A stretch of DNA of 64,000 bases from Chitinophagaceae bacterium (GCA_016787085.1 JAEUVJ010000039.1:1-64000); one strand, 5' to 3'; shown: positions 8,372-17,949, counted from the first letter of the stretch. The notes: a model not told the origin generated them from the letters alone. Numbers and translations: made by a program.

Positions 8372-9544
8372 ATGAAAAGATATCCTTTATACAAGCTGCT
8401 GAAGAAAAAGGAATCTGTAGGTTTATTGTGCAATCAATCCGGCTGGCATACTGTTACAGGAAAATATAGTTTTCAATCACTGGCTGAACAGGGCCGTCTC
8501 AAAAAAGTCTTTATCCCCGAACATGGCCTCTTTGGTGAATTGCAGGACCAGGTAAAGCTGGATGATATTTCACTCTATAAAAAGATCGGTAGCGGTATAA
8601 AATGGATATCGCTGTATAATTCATCCGATCCTTCATTGACGGCAAATGAAGAAGAACTAGCACAACTTGATACCCTCATCATTGACATCCAGGATGTGGG
8701 TTGCCGTTATTATACGTACATCAGTACGATATGGTTATTGCTGAAAAAAATAACAGCTCTCCATCTTCCAATAACGATCATTGTGCTGGATAAACCCAAT
8801 CCGGCCGGAAGACAGGTAGAAGGCATCCGGATGACAAAAGACTATGCCTCCTTTATCGGGCTGGAAGGTTTACCGCACCGGCATGGCCTGACCACCGGTG
8901 AGCTTTGCCGTTATTTCAAAGCCCAACTGAATGGCTCGTGGGAGTTGATAGTGTACCCGTTTAATAAGAAAGAAGCTGTCTTTATTTCTCCTTCTCCGAA
9001 TATCCCGACTGTCAACACCTGCGCATTGTACAGCGGCCAATGCCTGTGGGAAGGAACAAATATCAGTGAAGGCCGCGGCACCACGCTTCCGTTTGAAATG
9101 ATCGGTTCTCCGTTACTCGACTGGGTGTTTACAGAAGACTGGAACAGCCGTAAGCATCCTGTGTTCAACAAAAATTGCTACACCAGGCCGCTCATCTTTA
9201 AACCGGTCTTTCACAAATACACCCACGAAACCTGCCATGGGTTGCATTGGCTGGTACATAATAAAAGCGGGTATCATTCACTGGCACATTCGCTACGGGT
9301 AATGAAATACGTCAAAGGCCGTAGCCCTGGCTTTGAATGGCGACGGGGAAGCTATGAAGCTTTCAACGACAAAACAGCCATTGAATTACTGGCCGGTGAC
9401 AGGTTATTACTGAATTATCTGGATAATAAAGCTGACTGGAAAGAAGTAAAAACAAAACTGAACGATGAGGAAAGGAAATGGATCAAAGATGCAACTCCTT
9501 TCCTGTTGTGTAAAACCCCATTGCAAAAACTGAAATTGATATAA
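8372..9544 (+). CDS. DUF1343/NamZ-like protein embedded in the arginine operon
   Basis: A 390-residue protein of the DUF1343 family, whose characterised member NamZ is an exo-acting beta-N-acetylmuramidase. Family motifs read from the sequence are VGLLCNQSG (about 17-25), PEHGLFGE (about 49-56), IDIQDVGCRYYTY (about 106-118), DKPNPAGR (about 140-147) and SPSPNIPT (about 206-213). It lacks the signal peptide seen in most secreted members; the N-terminus is short and basic, so a cytoplasmic location is implied. It is tightly packed between argC (3 bases) and argD (no gap), so it is co-transcribed with arginine genes. A role in muropeptide recycling is possible. Why it sits here is unexplained. 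Confidence 0.82.
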   Translation: MKRYPLYKLLKKKESVGLLCNQSGWHTVTGKYSFQSLAEQGRLKKVFIPEHGLFGELQDQVKLDDISLYKKIGSGIKWISLYNSSDPSLTANEEELAQLDTLIIDIQDVGCRYYTYISTIWLLLKKITALHLPITIIVLDKPNPAGRQVEGIRMTKDYASFIGLEGLPHRHGLTTGELCRYFKAQLNGSWELIVYPFNKKEAVFISPSPNIPTVNTCALYSGQCLWEGTNISEGRGTTLPFEMIGSPLLDWVFTEDWNSRKHPVFNKNCYTRPLIFKPVFHKYTHETCHGLHWLVHNKSGYHSLAHSLRVMKYVKGRSPGFEWRRGSYEAFNDKTAIELLAGDRLLLNYLDNKADWKEVKTKLNDEERKWIKDATPFLLCKTPLQKLKLI

Positions 9545-10699
9545 ATGAATTTATTTGATGTATATCCCCTGAATGACATTACTATTGTCAAAGCCAAAGG
9601 CTCCTACGTATGGGACGACAAAGGCGAACAGTACCTTGACCTGTATGGTGGCCATGCTGTGATCAGTATCGGGCACACCCATCCGCACTGGGTAAGGCGA
9701 ATTGAAGACCAGTTGGAACAGATCGCTTTTTATTCCAATTCCATCCGGATACCACTGCAACAACAATTAGCTGAAAAACTGGGAAAGGTATCCGGCAAAC
9801 CTGATTACCAGCTTTTCCTCTGCAATTCCGGGGCTGAAGCCAATGAGAATGCGCTGAAACTGGCTTCTTTTCACAACGGAAGAAAGAAAATTATCGCCTT
9901 CAATAAATCTTTTCATGGCCGGACCTCTCTCGCTGTTTCTGCCACGGACAATAAAAATTATATCGCTCCTGTCAATGAAACAGACAACGTGCTATTTCTT
10001 CCTTTCAATGATGAGGATGCACTGGAAGAGTGCTTCAAAGAAAATGGAAAGAAAATTTCTTCGGTCATTATCGAGGGAATACAAGGTGTAGGAGGTATCA
10101 ATGTAGCGGAAGAGTCATTTTTAAAAAAGATACGCTCCCTTTGTGATGAGTACGGGGCGGTCTATATCGCTGACAGTGTACAATGCGGATTTGGCAGAAG
10201 CGGAAAATTCTTTAGCCATGATTTTGCAGGAGTGAATGCCGACATATATACGATGGCCAAAGGAATGGGCAATGGCTTCCCGGTGGCTGGTATCATTATT
10301 GCTCCGCATATCAAACCCAAACACTTTATGCTTGGCACCACTTTTGGCGGCAACCATCTTGCCTGTGCAGCGGCATTAGCCGTATTGGAGATCATTGAAG
10401 AAGAAAAACTGATGGGCAACGCCGTCATGGTGGGCAAGTACCTGAAGGACCAGTTGGAAGAAATACCTGAGATCAAAAATATAAGAGGCCGGGGCCTTAT
10501 GATCGGCTTTGATGTGCCGGAAGAGTTAAAAGACCTCAAGAAAAATTTGTTGTGGAATCAGAAGATATTTACCGGCGAGGCCAAACCCAATGTAATTCGC
10601 TTATTACCGTCACTGGCTTTGAAGAAAAGAGATGCAGAGCAGTTCATAGACTCACTCAAAGAGGAATTAGAGAAGATAACTGCAGGTGAAAAAGTGTGA
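9545..10699 (+). CDS. argD: Acetylornithine aminotransferase
   Basis: A 384-residue class III PLP-dependent aminotransferase that interconverts N-acetylglutamate semialdehyde and N-acetylornithine. The PLP-phosphate motif SGAEANENALKLA is at about 95-107, the FHGRT motif at about 123, and the Schiff-base lysine is K239 in the TMAKGMGNG motif. The pyridine-nitrogen Asp is in IADSVQCGFGR (about 208-218), where a Ser replaces the more usual Glu after Asp; this is a minor oddity. It begins directly after the DUF1343 stop codon. A 39-base gap, the largest between structural genes of this operon, separates it from argF'. Confidence 0.93.
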   Translation: MNLFDVYPLNDITIVKAKGSYVWDDKGEQYLDLYGGHAVISIGHTHPHWVRRIEDQLEQIAFYSNSIRIPLQQQLAEKLGKVSGKPDYQLFLCNSGAEANENALKLASFHNGRKKIIAFNKSFHGRTSLAVSATDNKNYIAPVNETDNVLFLPFNDEDALEECFKENGKKISSVIIEGIQGVGGINVAEESFLKKIRSLCDEYGAVYIADSVQCGFGRSGKFFSHDFAGVNADIYTMAKGMGNGFPVAGIIIAPHIKPKHFMLGTTFGGNHLACAAALAVLEIIEEEKLMGNAVMVGKYLKDQLEEIPEIKNIRGRGLMIGFDVPEELKDLKKNLLWNQKIFTGEAKPNVIRLLPSLALKKRDAEQFIDSLKEELEKITAGEKV

Positions 10700-10738
10700 T
10701 CAGCATATCTGACTAACAATTGAAACAAAATAGAAAAA

Positions 10739-11704
10739 TTGAAACAGTTCATCTCCGTTCAAGACGTTACCAATATTGATGCGTTGGTTCAGAAAGCCCT
10801 GGGCTATAAAGCTGACCGTTTTAAAGACAGGACACTGGGCGCTAATAAACGCATAGGTTGTTTATTCCTGAACCCGAGTATGCGTACCCGGTTAAGTACA
10901 CAGGTGGCTGCACAAAACCTTGGTATGGAATGTATCATCTTCAACGTAGGCAGTGAAGGCTGGGCACTGGAATTTGAAGAAGAAGCGATCATGAGCGGGA
11001 ATACAGTAGAACATGTAAAAGATGCAGCCCCGATCATGGGTAAATATTTTGACATACTCGCCATCCGGACTTTCCCTTCATTAAAGAATAAAGAAGATGA
11101 TTACAGTGAATTGTACATAAAACAATTCATCAAATATGCAGGCATACCGGTAGTAAGTCTTGAAAGCGCCACGCTGCATCCTTTACAATCTTTGACCGAC
11201 ATCATTACCATCACAGAAAACTATAAACCACAAACTGCTAATCGAAAACCTAAGATCGTTCTGACATGGGCCCCGCATATCAAGCCGCTTCCCCAATGTG
11301 TGGCCAATAGTTTTGCCCAATGGATCAATGCCTGGGGTAAAGCTGATTTCGTGATCACTCACCCGGAAGACTATGAACTAAATGAAGAATTTACCAAAGG
11401 GGCAACAGTCACCCTTGACCAGGATGAGGCATTAAAAGATGCAGACTTTGTGTACGTGAAGAACTGGAGCACCTTTAATGATTATGGCAGGATGTATTGT
11501 AATGACCCGGAATGGATGCTGACCAATGAAAAACTGAAACTGACCAACAATGCAAAAATAATGCATTGTTTACCGGTAAGAAGGAATGTAGAGCTGAGTG
11601 ATGAGATACTAGATGGCCCCAATAGCCTCGTTACACAGGAAGCCGCCAACCGGGTATGGGCAGCACAGGCCGTATTATCTGAGATTCTCAAGCCGGCATT
11701 ATAA
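10739..11704 (+). CDS. argF': N-acetylornithine (or N-succinylornithine) carbamoyltransferase, ArgF' type
   Basis: A 321-residue transcarbamylase. The carbamoyl-phosphate loop appears as PSMRTRLST (about residues 44-52) in place of the STRTR of ordinary ornithine carbamoyltransferase. The HPLQSLTD motif (about 143) and the MHCLPVRR motif (about 280) match the acylornithine-specific branch used by Bacteroidota and Xanthomonas. It therefore carbamoylates acylated ornithine, with deacylation later by ArgE. Acetyl versus succinyl specificity cannot be settled by eye. Only a TTG start (10739) is available because an in-frame TGA lies six codons upstream. It abuts argB with no gap. Confidence 0.88.
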   Translation: MKQFISVQDVTNIDALVQKALGYKADRFKDRTLGANKRIGCLFLNPSMRTRLSTQVAAQNLGMECIIFNVGSEGWALEFEEEAIMSGNTVEHVKDAAPIMGKYFDILAIRTFPSLKNKEDDYSELYIKQFIKYAGIPVVSLESATLHPLQSLTDIITITENYKPQTANRKPKIVLTWAPHIKPLPQCVANSFAQWINAWGKADFVITHPEDYELNEEFTKGATVTLDQDEALKDADFVYVKNWSTFNDYGRMYCNDPEWMLTNEKLKLTNNAKIMHCLPVRRNVELSDEILDGPNSLVTQEAANRVWAAQAVLSEILKPAL

Positions 11705-12490
11705 ATGGAAAAGCTGTATGTCATAAAGATCGGGGGTAATATCATTGATGATGATGCAAAACTTTCTGCCTTCCTTTCTGACTTTTCCAATATCAATGGA
11801 AAGAAGATACTGGTGCATGGGGGCGGTAAGTTAGCCACAAGGCTGGCAGAAAAACTTGGCGTTGAACAGCAATTGGTAGAAGGCAGAAGGATCACCGATG
11901 CGGAAACGCTGAAGATCGTTACAATGGTCTATGCTGGCTATATTAATAAAAATATTGTGGCCGCATTGCAAGGCTATCATTGCAATGCTATTGGTCTTTG
12001 CGGCGCAGACGGTGATGTGATACTGGCACATAAAAGAGAACATCCCGTTCTGGATTATGGTTATGTTGGCGATGTGGATGCTATCAATACGGTTTTGATC
12101 AGGAGCCTGCTGAACCAGAATATTGCTATCGTGTTTGCGCCCATCACACACGACCAGCAGGGGCAATTGCTGAATACCAATGCAGACACCATTGCACAGG
12201 AAGTGGCAAAAGGAATGAGCAAAGAATATGATGTCAGCCTGGTCTACTCCTTTGAGAAAAGCGGCGTACTGCTGGATGCGAATGATGACAGTACGGTTAT
12301 TGACAGGATCAGCCCCTCCTATTATCAGCAATTAAAAACCAAACAAAAGATATTTGCCGGCATGATACCCAAACTGGACAATGCTTTTACAGCATTGAAC
12401 AGCGGGGTAAAAAAAGTGATCATCGGCAAGGCAGAAAACCTGGAACAACTGGTGAACGGAAGTTCCGGAACAACGATCGAAAATGAATAG
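11705..12490 (+). CDS. argB: Acetylglutamate kinase
   Basis: A 261-residue amino acid kinase that phosphorylates N-acetylglutamate. The N-terminal KIGGNIID motif (residues 8-15) and the substrate-binding HGGGKLATRLAEKLG segment (about 39-53) are present, as is the IGLCGADGD block (about 96-104). The C-terminal nucleotide-binding MIPKLDNAFTAL motif is at about 220. It starts directly after argF' and its last 8 bases overlap argE. The N-terminus lacks the extra helix associated with arginine-sensitive hexameric kinases, so feedback inhibition by arginine is doubtful; that is inference from length. Confidence 0.93.
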   Translation: MEKLYVIKIGGNIIDDDAKLSAFLSDFSNINGKKILVHGGGKLATRLAEKLGVEQQLVEGRRITDAETLKIVTMVYAGYINKNIVAALQGYHCNAIGLCGADGDVILAHKREHPVLDYGYVGDVDAINTVLIRSLLNQNIAIVFAPITHDQQGQLLNTNADTIAQEVAKGMSKEYDVSLVYSFEKSGVLLDANDDSTVIDRISPSYYQQLKTKQKIFAGMIPKLDNAFTALNSGVKKVIIGKAENLEQLVNGSSGTTIENE

Positions 12491-13556
12491 TGAAAGAATA
12501 CATCAACTGCATCAGGATGCTATCCACCTGCTGAAAGAACTGATAGCTACTCCTTCTTTCAGCAAAGAAGAAGATGAAACAGCCGGTATCCTTTGCCGTT
12601 TCATCGGCACCAGGAACATTGCGCATTCCCGTGTTGGTAATAATGTGTATGCCCTGAATAAATATTATGATACCGCTAAGCCCAGCATCCTGTTGAACTC
12701 GCATCATGATACCGTAAAACCAAACAAAGGTTACACATTCGATCCCTTCACGCCATTTGAAAAGGACGGGAAAATATTCGGACTAGGAAGCAACGATGCG
12801 GGGGGCTGCCTCGTATCTCTGTTGGCTGTTTTTCTTTATTTCTATGAAAAACAGGATGCGAAGTATAACGTGATATTCGCTGCCAGCGCTGAAGAAGAGA
12901 TCAGCGGCGTGAACGGTATCGAACTGGTATTACCCTATCTTGGTAAAATTGATTGTGGCATTGTAGGCGAACCTACCAAACTGGAAATGGCCGTTGCGGA
13001 AAGAGGGTTGATGGTCATTGATTGTACCGCTGAGGGAAGGGCAGGTCATGCTGCGAGGAACGAAGGCGAGAATGCATTATACAAAGCCGTGGATGATATC
13101 AACTGGATACGCGGATATAAGTTTGAAAAAGTAAGCCCGCTGCTGGGCGAATCAAGACTAACCGTTACTATTATCGGCACAGAGAACCAGCAGCACAATG
13201 TGGTTCCTTCCCAATGTAAGTTTGTAATTGATGTAAGGGTAAATGAGCTCTATACGTTTGAAGAAATACTGGATGCGCTGCAGAAGAACATGAAAAGTAA
13301 GTTCAAGCCACGCACCACGAGGATGAAATCAACCTCTATATCATTAGACCATCCGCTGGTGAAGGCCGGCATCGTCCTTGGCAGGGGCTATTATGGTTCA
13401 CCAACTACTTCTGATAAGGCCCTGATGCCATTCCCGACATTGAAAATGGGGCCGGGAGACAGTGCACGAAGCCATACAGCAGATGAGTATATTTACACTG
13501 ATGAAATAAAAGATGGGATTGAGACGTATATAAAACTGGTAAATCAGTTGCTATGA
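12483..13556 (+). CDS. argE: M20 family deacetylase, acetylornithine/acetylcitrulline deacetylase
   Basis: A 357-residue dinuclear zinc amidohydrolase of the M20 family. Metal ligands are visible: H74-x-D76 in NSHHDTV, D105 in GSNDAGG, and the Glu pair E137/E138 in SAEEEIS; the dimerisation domain follows at about 170-280. In a pathway with an ArgF'-type transcarbamylase the substrate is more likely N-acetylcitrulline than N-acetylornithine. It overlaps argB by 8 bases and argH by 4 (ATGA), consistent with one transcript and coupled translation. Confidence 0.9.
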   Translation: MNSERIHQLHQDAIHLLKELIATPSFSKEEDETAGILCRFIGTRNIAHSRVGNNVYALNKYYDTAKPSILLNSHHDTVKPNKGYTFDPFTPFEKDGKIFGLGSNDAGGCLVSLLAVFLYFYEKQDAKYNVIFAASAEEEISGVNGIELVLPYLGKIDCGIVGEPTKLEMAVAERGLMVIDCTAEGRAGHAARNEGENALYKAVDDINWIRGYKFEKVSPLLGESRLTVTIIGTENQQHNVVPSQCKFVIDVRVNELYTFEEILDALQKNMKSKFKPRTTRMKSTSISLDHPLVKAGIVLGRGYYGSPTTSDKALMPFPTLKMGPGDSARSHTADEYIYTDEIKDGIETYIKLVNQLL

Positions 13557-14887
13557 AACTCTGGCAAAAAGATAAAGCCTCGTTGAAAGAAGTAGAAACA
13601 TTCACTGTCGGTAAAGACAGGGAAATGGATCTTTACCTGGCGGCTTTTGATGTGCTGGGCTCCTTAGCCCATATCCAGATGCTGCAATCCATCGGGCTGA
13701 TCAGCAAAAATGAATTACCCCGCTTACAGGCAGAACTAAAGAGTATATATGCACAGATAGAGGAAGGGACGTTCATCCTGCAGGATGATGCGGAGGATAT
13801 CCATTCACAGATCGAACTGCTGCTGACACAAAAGCTGGGCGACATCGGCAAAAAAATTCATTCTGCCCGCAGCCGTAACGACCAGGTGCTGGTAGATATA
13901 AAACTATTTTTAAGAAATGAAATAGAAGAGCTGGTCAAAACCATTCAGCCTCTTTTCGAACTCCTGCAATCGCAAAGCGAAAAGTACCAGGAATGCTTGT
14001 TGCCCGGCTATACGCATTTGCAATTGGCCATGCCTTCTTCATTTGGCCTGTGGTTCGGAGCCTATGCAGAAAGCCTCGTAGATGATGCCATAACCCTGAA
14101 AGCAGCTTATGATGTGGTCAACAAAAACCCTTTAGGCTCAGCGGCAGGTTACGGATCGTCATTCCCCATCAACCGGGCAATGACAACAAAGCTACTCGGT
14201 TTTGAAGAACTGAACTATAATGTGGTGTATGCCCAGATGGGAAGAGGTAAAGCAGAACGGATCACCGCCATGGCGTTGGCGAATATTGCTGATACGTTAA
14301 GCAAACTTTCGATGGATGCCTGTCTGTTCCTTAACCAGAACTTTTCTTTTATCAGTTTCCCGGCTGAACTGACAACAGGCAGCAGCATCATGCCGCATAA
14401 AAAAAACCCGGATGTTTTTGAACTGATCCGTTCGCATTGTAATCGTATTAAAGCACTGCCGAATGAGATCATGCTGATGACCACCAATCTTCCTTCCGGC
14501 TATCACCGCGACCTGCAACTACTGAAAGAACACCTGTTCCCGGCATTTCAGACGCTGAAAGATTGCATCGGAATGACAGAACTCATGTTGTCCAACATTG
14601 AGGTAAGAAAAGACATATTGGCGGATGAAAAATACAAATACCTGTTCAGCGTAGAAGAGGTGAACAAACTGGTCTTACAGGGTATGCCATTCCGGGATGC
14701 TTATAAAAAAGTGGGGATGGATATTGAAGCAGGCGCATTTAATTACGACACAAACATTCATCACACCCACGAAGGGAGTATTGGCAACCTTTGCAATGAC
14801 GAGATAAAAAAACAGATGCAGAAAATAACAGATAGCTTTCCCTTTAAGTCAGTAGAAAAAGCCTTGAACAGCTTACTTACCCAGTAA
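13553..14887 (+). CDS. argH: Argininosuccinate lyase
   Basis: A 444-residue member of the fumarase/aspartase superfamily, which splits argininosuccinate into arginine and fumarate. The HSARSRNDQV motif (about 102-111), the TH in GYTHLQLAMP (about 157) and the superfamily signature GSSIMPHKKNPD (about 280-291) are intact. It is the last gene of the operon and overlaps argE by 4 bases. Its final 15 bases overlap the 3' end of the convergent DinB gene. No terminator hairpin is obvious in that overlap. Confidence 0.95.
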   Translation: MKLWQKDKASLKEVETFTVGKDREMDLYLAAFDVLGSLAHIQMLQSIGLISKNELPRLQAELKSIYAQIEEGTFILQDDAEDIHSQIELLLTQKLGDIGKKIHSARSRNDQVLVDIKLFLRNEIEELVKTIQPLFELLQSQSEKYQECLLPGYTHLQLAMPSSFGLWFGAYAESLVDDAITLKAAYDVVNKNPLGSAAGYGSSFPINRAMTTKLLGFEELNYNVVYAQMGRGKAERITAMALANIADTLSKLSMDACLFLNQNFSFISFPAELTTGSSIMPHKKNPDVFELIRSHCNRIKALPNEIMLMTTNLPSGYHRDLQLLKEHLFPAFQTLKDCIGMTELMLSNIEVRKDILADEKYKYLFSVEEVNKLVLQGMPFRDAYKKVGMDIEAGAFNYDTNIHHTHEGSIGNLCNDEIKKQMQKITDSFPFKSVEKALNSLLTQ

Positions 14888-15319
14888 ACGCCTGTGATAA
14901 TTTATTTGCCCGAGATGATACCCTAAGTGAACAGCGAGGTGAACTAAAAAATAGCCTGTTGAAGTTTTCTCCGCAAATACCAGCAGCGGGTATTCTTTGT
15001 CTAGGTCATCTTCTTTTAGCATTCCCAATGAATGATCAACAACAGCAATCGTATCCTCAATTCTTTTGATCAGTTCCTGTTGCAGAATATTCTTTTGCGA
15101 GAATTCAAGTTCCCGGTTACGTATATATCCTGATTTACCTATTTCATCCCCGATATAGGTATTCAGATTCCCTACCAGGTGCAGGCAGAGGTTTCCTGCT
15201 GAGTTGGCGATCTCCTTATCAATGACCCATATTCTGGTTTCATCTGCATACAGGCTGATCTCCTGTTTCAGTTTTTCAAGATCTCTCCGGAATAGTTTTT
15301 TTAATGTATCTGTCAGCAT
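14873..15319 (-). CDS. DinB-like (DUF1572 type) four-helix protein
   Basis: A 148-residue protein with the helix pattern of the DinB/YfiT metalloprotein superfamily. Potential metal ligands are the His at about 48 (LCLHLVGNLN) and the C-terminal HLAVHLGYHLGQINYH segment (about 128-143). Members bind divalent metal and often act as thiol (including bacillithiol) S-transferases, which fits the bshA gene 1.5 kb away. That functional link is inference. The gene is convergent with argH and overlaps it by 15 bases. It lies 10 bases downstream of the M28 peptidase and may share its transcript. Confidence 0.75.
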   Translation of the reverse strand: MLTDTLKKLFRRDLEKLKQEISLYADETRIWVIDKEIANSAGNLCLHLVGNLNTYIGDEIGKSGYIRNRELEFSQKNILQQELIKRIEDTIAVVDHSLGMLKEDDLDKEYPLLVFAEKTSTGYFLVHLAVHLGYHLGQINYHRRLLGK

Positions 15320-15328
15320 ACCTGGTTA

Positions 15329-16690
15329 TTATAACCCATACTTATCAATCAAATAAATGATCGCTGCTATATTTACTGCTCCAAGCTCCAGTTCTCTTTT
15401 ATTCACCGCTTCAAATACATCACTCCTGGCATGATGAACATCAAAATAACGTTGCGAGTCTGGGTTCAGGCTGCCGGTAGGTGTACCCAATGCCCGGTTC
15501 AATGGTCCGATATCGGCGCCGCCGCCGCCTTTTACAAACTCTGAACAGCCATACGGAGCGATCAATTCTTTCCATGCCATCACTTTTTTGAACTGTTCAT
15601 CCGAAACTGTAAAGCCAAGACTTCGCGGTGTAAAACCACCAGCATCACTTTCTATGGCAAAAATATGTTTCTCATTTTTTGCCTTTGCCTCGTCTGCATA
15701 CTTATTACCGCCACGCAAACCATTTTCTTCATTGGCAAAAAGAACAAAACGGATCGTTCTTTTCGGTTTATACCCGGCAGCCTTTAAAGCCCGCATGACC
15801 TCAATGGTCTGTACGCAACCGGCGCCATCATCATGAGCGCCTTCACAATTGTCCCAGCTATCGAGGTGTCCGCCTATCGTAATGATCTCGTCAGGGAATT
15901 CAGTTCCCTTCAATTCACCGATCACATTATGCCCGATCGTATCCGGTAAAAATTTCCCATTCGTTTTCAGGTGAATATTTCCTTTTCCCTTCGCCAGTGT
16001 TTCACTCAGCCAATCGGCATCTCTCAACCCTATCGCTACAGCCGGTATCTTTGGATACAATGAATCATATCGCATAGCGCCGGTATGCGGGTTATTGTCC
16101 ACGCTGTGGCTCATACTTCTTACAATGGCAGCCACTGCGCCGTACTTCGCAGCCCGGCTGGGGCCCTGGCCACGATATTGACCTGCATCCCTGTATGATA
16201 AAAAGGTACCGACATAAGTGGGATTGAATTTATAATTATAAAAAACGATCTTGCCTTTCACCAGGTCTTTTTTGGTTTCCAAGTCATCAAATGATCTTAC
16301 TTCGACCACTCCGGCTGTAATTCCTTTTGGTCCAGAGCCCATTGAATTACCCAATGCGATCACATCAAGCTTTTTTGTTGTAGCACCTCTGAATGTTACC
16401 TCATCCTTTCCTCCCCTTACCCAATGCGGCACCATACATTCCTGCAGCCATGCTTTGTCAGCTCCGTTATCCTGCATGGTTTGATAACCCCATTTCTCCG
16501 CTTTGACCATTCCAGACGAACCAGCCAGCCTTCCTCCAATTTGTTTGGTCAGATACCGTAAATTGTCGTATGCCTTACTATTCAGCAGTATTTCATCAGC
16601 GATCCGGCGTATCATCAGGGAGTCTTCTTTCTGGGAAAATGTCACGGCGGAAACGAGGGTGCAAATAACCAGGAGAAAAAAAGTCCTCAT
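15329..16690 (-). CDS. Secreted M28 family zinc aminopeptidase with PA domain
   Basis: A 453-residue exported peptidase. The N-terminus MRTFFLLVICTLVSAVTFSQ is a signal peptide, so I start at 16690 rather than at the upstream ATG of the open frame (16738). A protease-associated insert occupies roughly residues 120-260. The M28 metal site follows: GGHLDSWDN (His, Asp), GAHDDGAG (bridging Asp), NEENGLRG (catalytic and ligand Glu), ESDAGG, and a final HHARSD histidine. It probably releases N-terminal amino acids from peptides in the periplasm or at the cell surface. It is divergent from bshA with a 122-base shared promoter region. Confidence 0.9.
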   Translation of the reverse strand: MRTFFLLVICTLVSAVTFSQKEDSLMIRRIADEILLNSKAYDNLRYLTKQIGGRLAGSSGMVKAEKWGYQTMQDNGADKAWLQECMVPHWVRGGKDEVTFRGATTKKLDVIALGNSMGSGPKGITAGVVEVRSFDDLETKKDLVKGKIVFYNYKFNPTYVGTFLSYRDAGQYRGQGPSRAAKYGAVAAIVRSMSHSVDNNPHTGAMRYDSLYPKIPAVAIGLRDADWLSETLAKGKGNIHLKTNGKFLPDTIGHNVIGELKGTEFPDEIITIGGHLDSWDNCEGAHDDGAGCVQTIEVMRALKAAGYKPKRTIRFVLFANEENGLRGGNKYADEAKAKNEKHIFAIESDAGGFTPRSLGFTVSDEQFKKVMAWKELIAPYGCSEFVKGGGGADIGPLNRALGTPTGSLNPDSQRYFDVHHARSDVFEAVNKRELELGAVNIAAIIYLIDKYGL

Positions 16691-16790
16691 GTATATGAAT
16701 TTTGCTAAAGATAACGGATAGCCCGAAAAGCAAAACAAAGATTTAAGATAAACGGCAAACCTTCGTCGGGCAAAACTGTTACCTTAGGGT

Positions 16791-16802
16791 GCTCAATTGA
16801 GC
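16791..16802. promoter_or_regulatory. Perfect 12-bp palindrome in the bshA promoter
   Basis: GCTCAATTGAGC is a perfect palindrome ending 10 bases before the bshA ATG and next to a TATATTTT stretch that could serve as a -7 element. Its position suits an operator, but it is a single occurrence in the region between two divergent genes and no regulator is known to me. Confidence 0.3.
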
Positions 16803-16812
16803 GATATATTTT

Positions 16813-17949
16813 ATGCGTATAGGAATTGTTTGCTATCCCACATTTGGCGGAAGCGGCGTACTGGCAACGGAGCTGGGAAAGGCGCTGGCCCGGGAAGGCC
16901 ACATGGTACATTTTATTACCTACCAGCAACCAGTCAGGCTGAGTGAATTCATCCCGAATATCTATTACCACGAAGTACAGGTGCCTACTTATCCATTATT
17001 TGATTATCCGCCGTATGAAACAGCGCTGGCCAGCACCATGGTGGATGTGATCAGGAACAATCACCTCGATCTTTTGCACGTACACTATGCTATCCCGCAT
17101 GCTTCTGCCGCTTATATGGCGAAGAAAATACTGGAAAAGGAAGGGATGCATATTCCTGTTATCACCACTTTACATGGTACGGATATAACGCTGGTGGGCA
17201 GGGATAAGACCTATGCACCGGTGGTAGCATTCTCCATCAATCAAAGCGATGCGATCACGGCTGTATCCAACAATCTCCGGGATGAGACCTACAAGACATT
17301 CAACATTGAAAAAGAGATCGAGGTCATCTACAACTTCGTAGATGTACAGCGCTTCAGCCGGAAGCCGATTGATGCCTTCCGGAAAGTGATCGCCCCGAAT
17401 GGGGAACGGATATTATTGCACGCTTCTAACTTCAGGAAGATAAAACGGGTACAGGATATAGTGAAGATATTCTATGAAGTACAGAAGAAGATCCCTTCAA
17501 AGTTGTTGTTTGTCGGTGATGGTCCTGAAAGGCAGGCGGCTGAGGAACTGGCCCGTTCGCTAGGCGTTTGTGATGATATGCGTTTCGTAGGCAAGCAGGA
17601 GCAAATGGAAGATATTCTCGCTATTGCCGACCTGTTCCTGCTAACATCAGAATATGAAAGTTTTGGTTTGGCGGCATTGGAAGCGATGGCAGCCGGCGTA
17701 CCTGTCGTATCCACCAATGCTGGTGGCTTGAAAGAAATAAACATCAACGGCGAAACCGGATACATGGCTGACGTAGGGGATATCCTGACCATGAGCCGTA
17801 AAGCACTGGATATTTTACAGGATGATACTATTCTAAAAGGATTTAAGAAAAGGGCTGCTGAACATGCAAAAAAATTTGATATAGCCAATATTGTTCCGCT
17901 TTACGAGGAACTATATGAACGATTTTTAGTTATGGAAAAGCCCCTGTGA
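16813..17949 (+). CDS. bshA: N-acetyl-alpha-D-glucosaminyl L-malate synthase (bacillithiol synthesis)
   Basis: A 378-residue GT4 glycosyltransferase that joins GlcNAc from UDP-GlcNAc to L-malate, the first step in making bacillithiol. The N-terminal GIVCYPTFGGSGV motif, the HVHYAIPHA segment (about 93-101), TTLHGTDITLVG (about 115-126), and the C-terminal sugar-nucleotide motif SEYESFGLAALEAMAAG (about 278-294) are diagnostic. Length matches the family. It indicates that this organism uses bacillithiol as a low-molecular-weight thiol, which is relevant to the sulfur island downstream. It is monocistronic, with a terminator that overlaps its stop codon. Confidence 0.94.
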   Translation: MRIGIVCYPTFGGSGVLATELGKALAREGHMVHFITYQQPVRLSEFIPNIYYHEVQVPTYPLFDYPPYETALASTMVDVIRNNHLDLLHVHYAIPHASAAYMAKKILEKEGMHIPVITTLHGTDITLVGRDKTYAPVVAFSINQSDAITAVSNNLRDETYKTFNIEKEIEVIYNFVDVQRFSRKPIDAFRKVIAPNGERILLHASNFRKIKRVQDIVKIFYEVQKKIPSKLLFVGDGPERQAAEELARSLGVCDDMRFVGKQEQMEDILAIADLFLLTSEYESFGLAALEAMAAGVPVVSTNAGGLKEININGETGYMADVGDILTMSRKALDILQDDTILKGFKKRAAEHAKKFDIANIVPLYEELYERFLVMEKPL

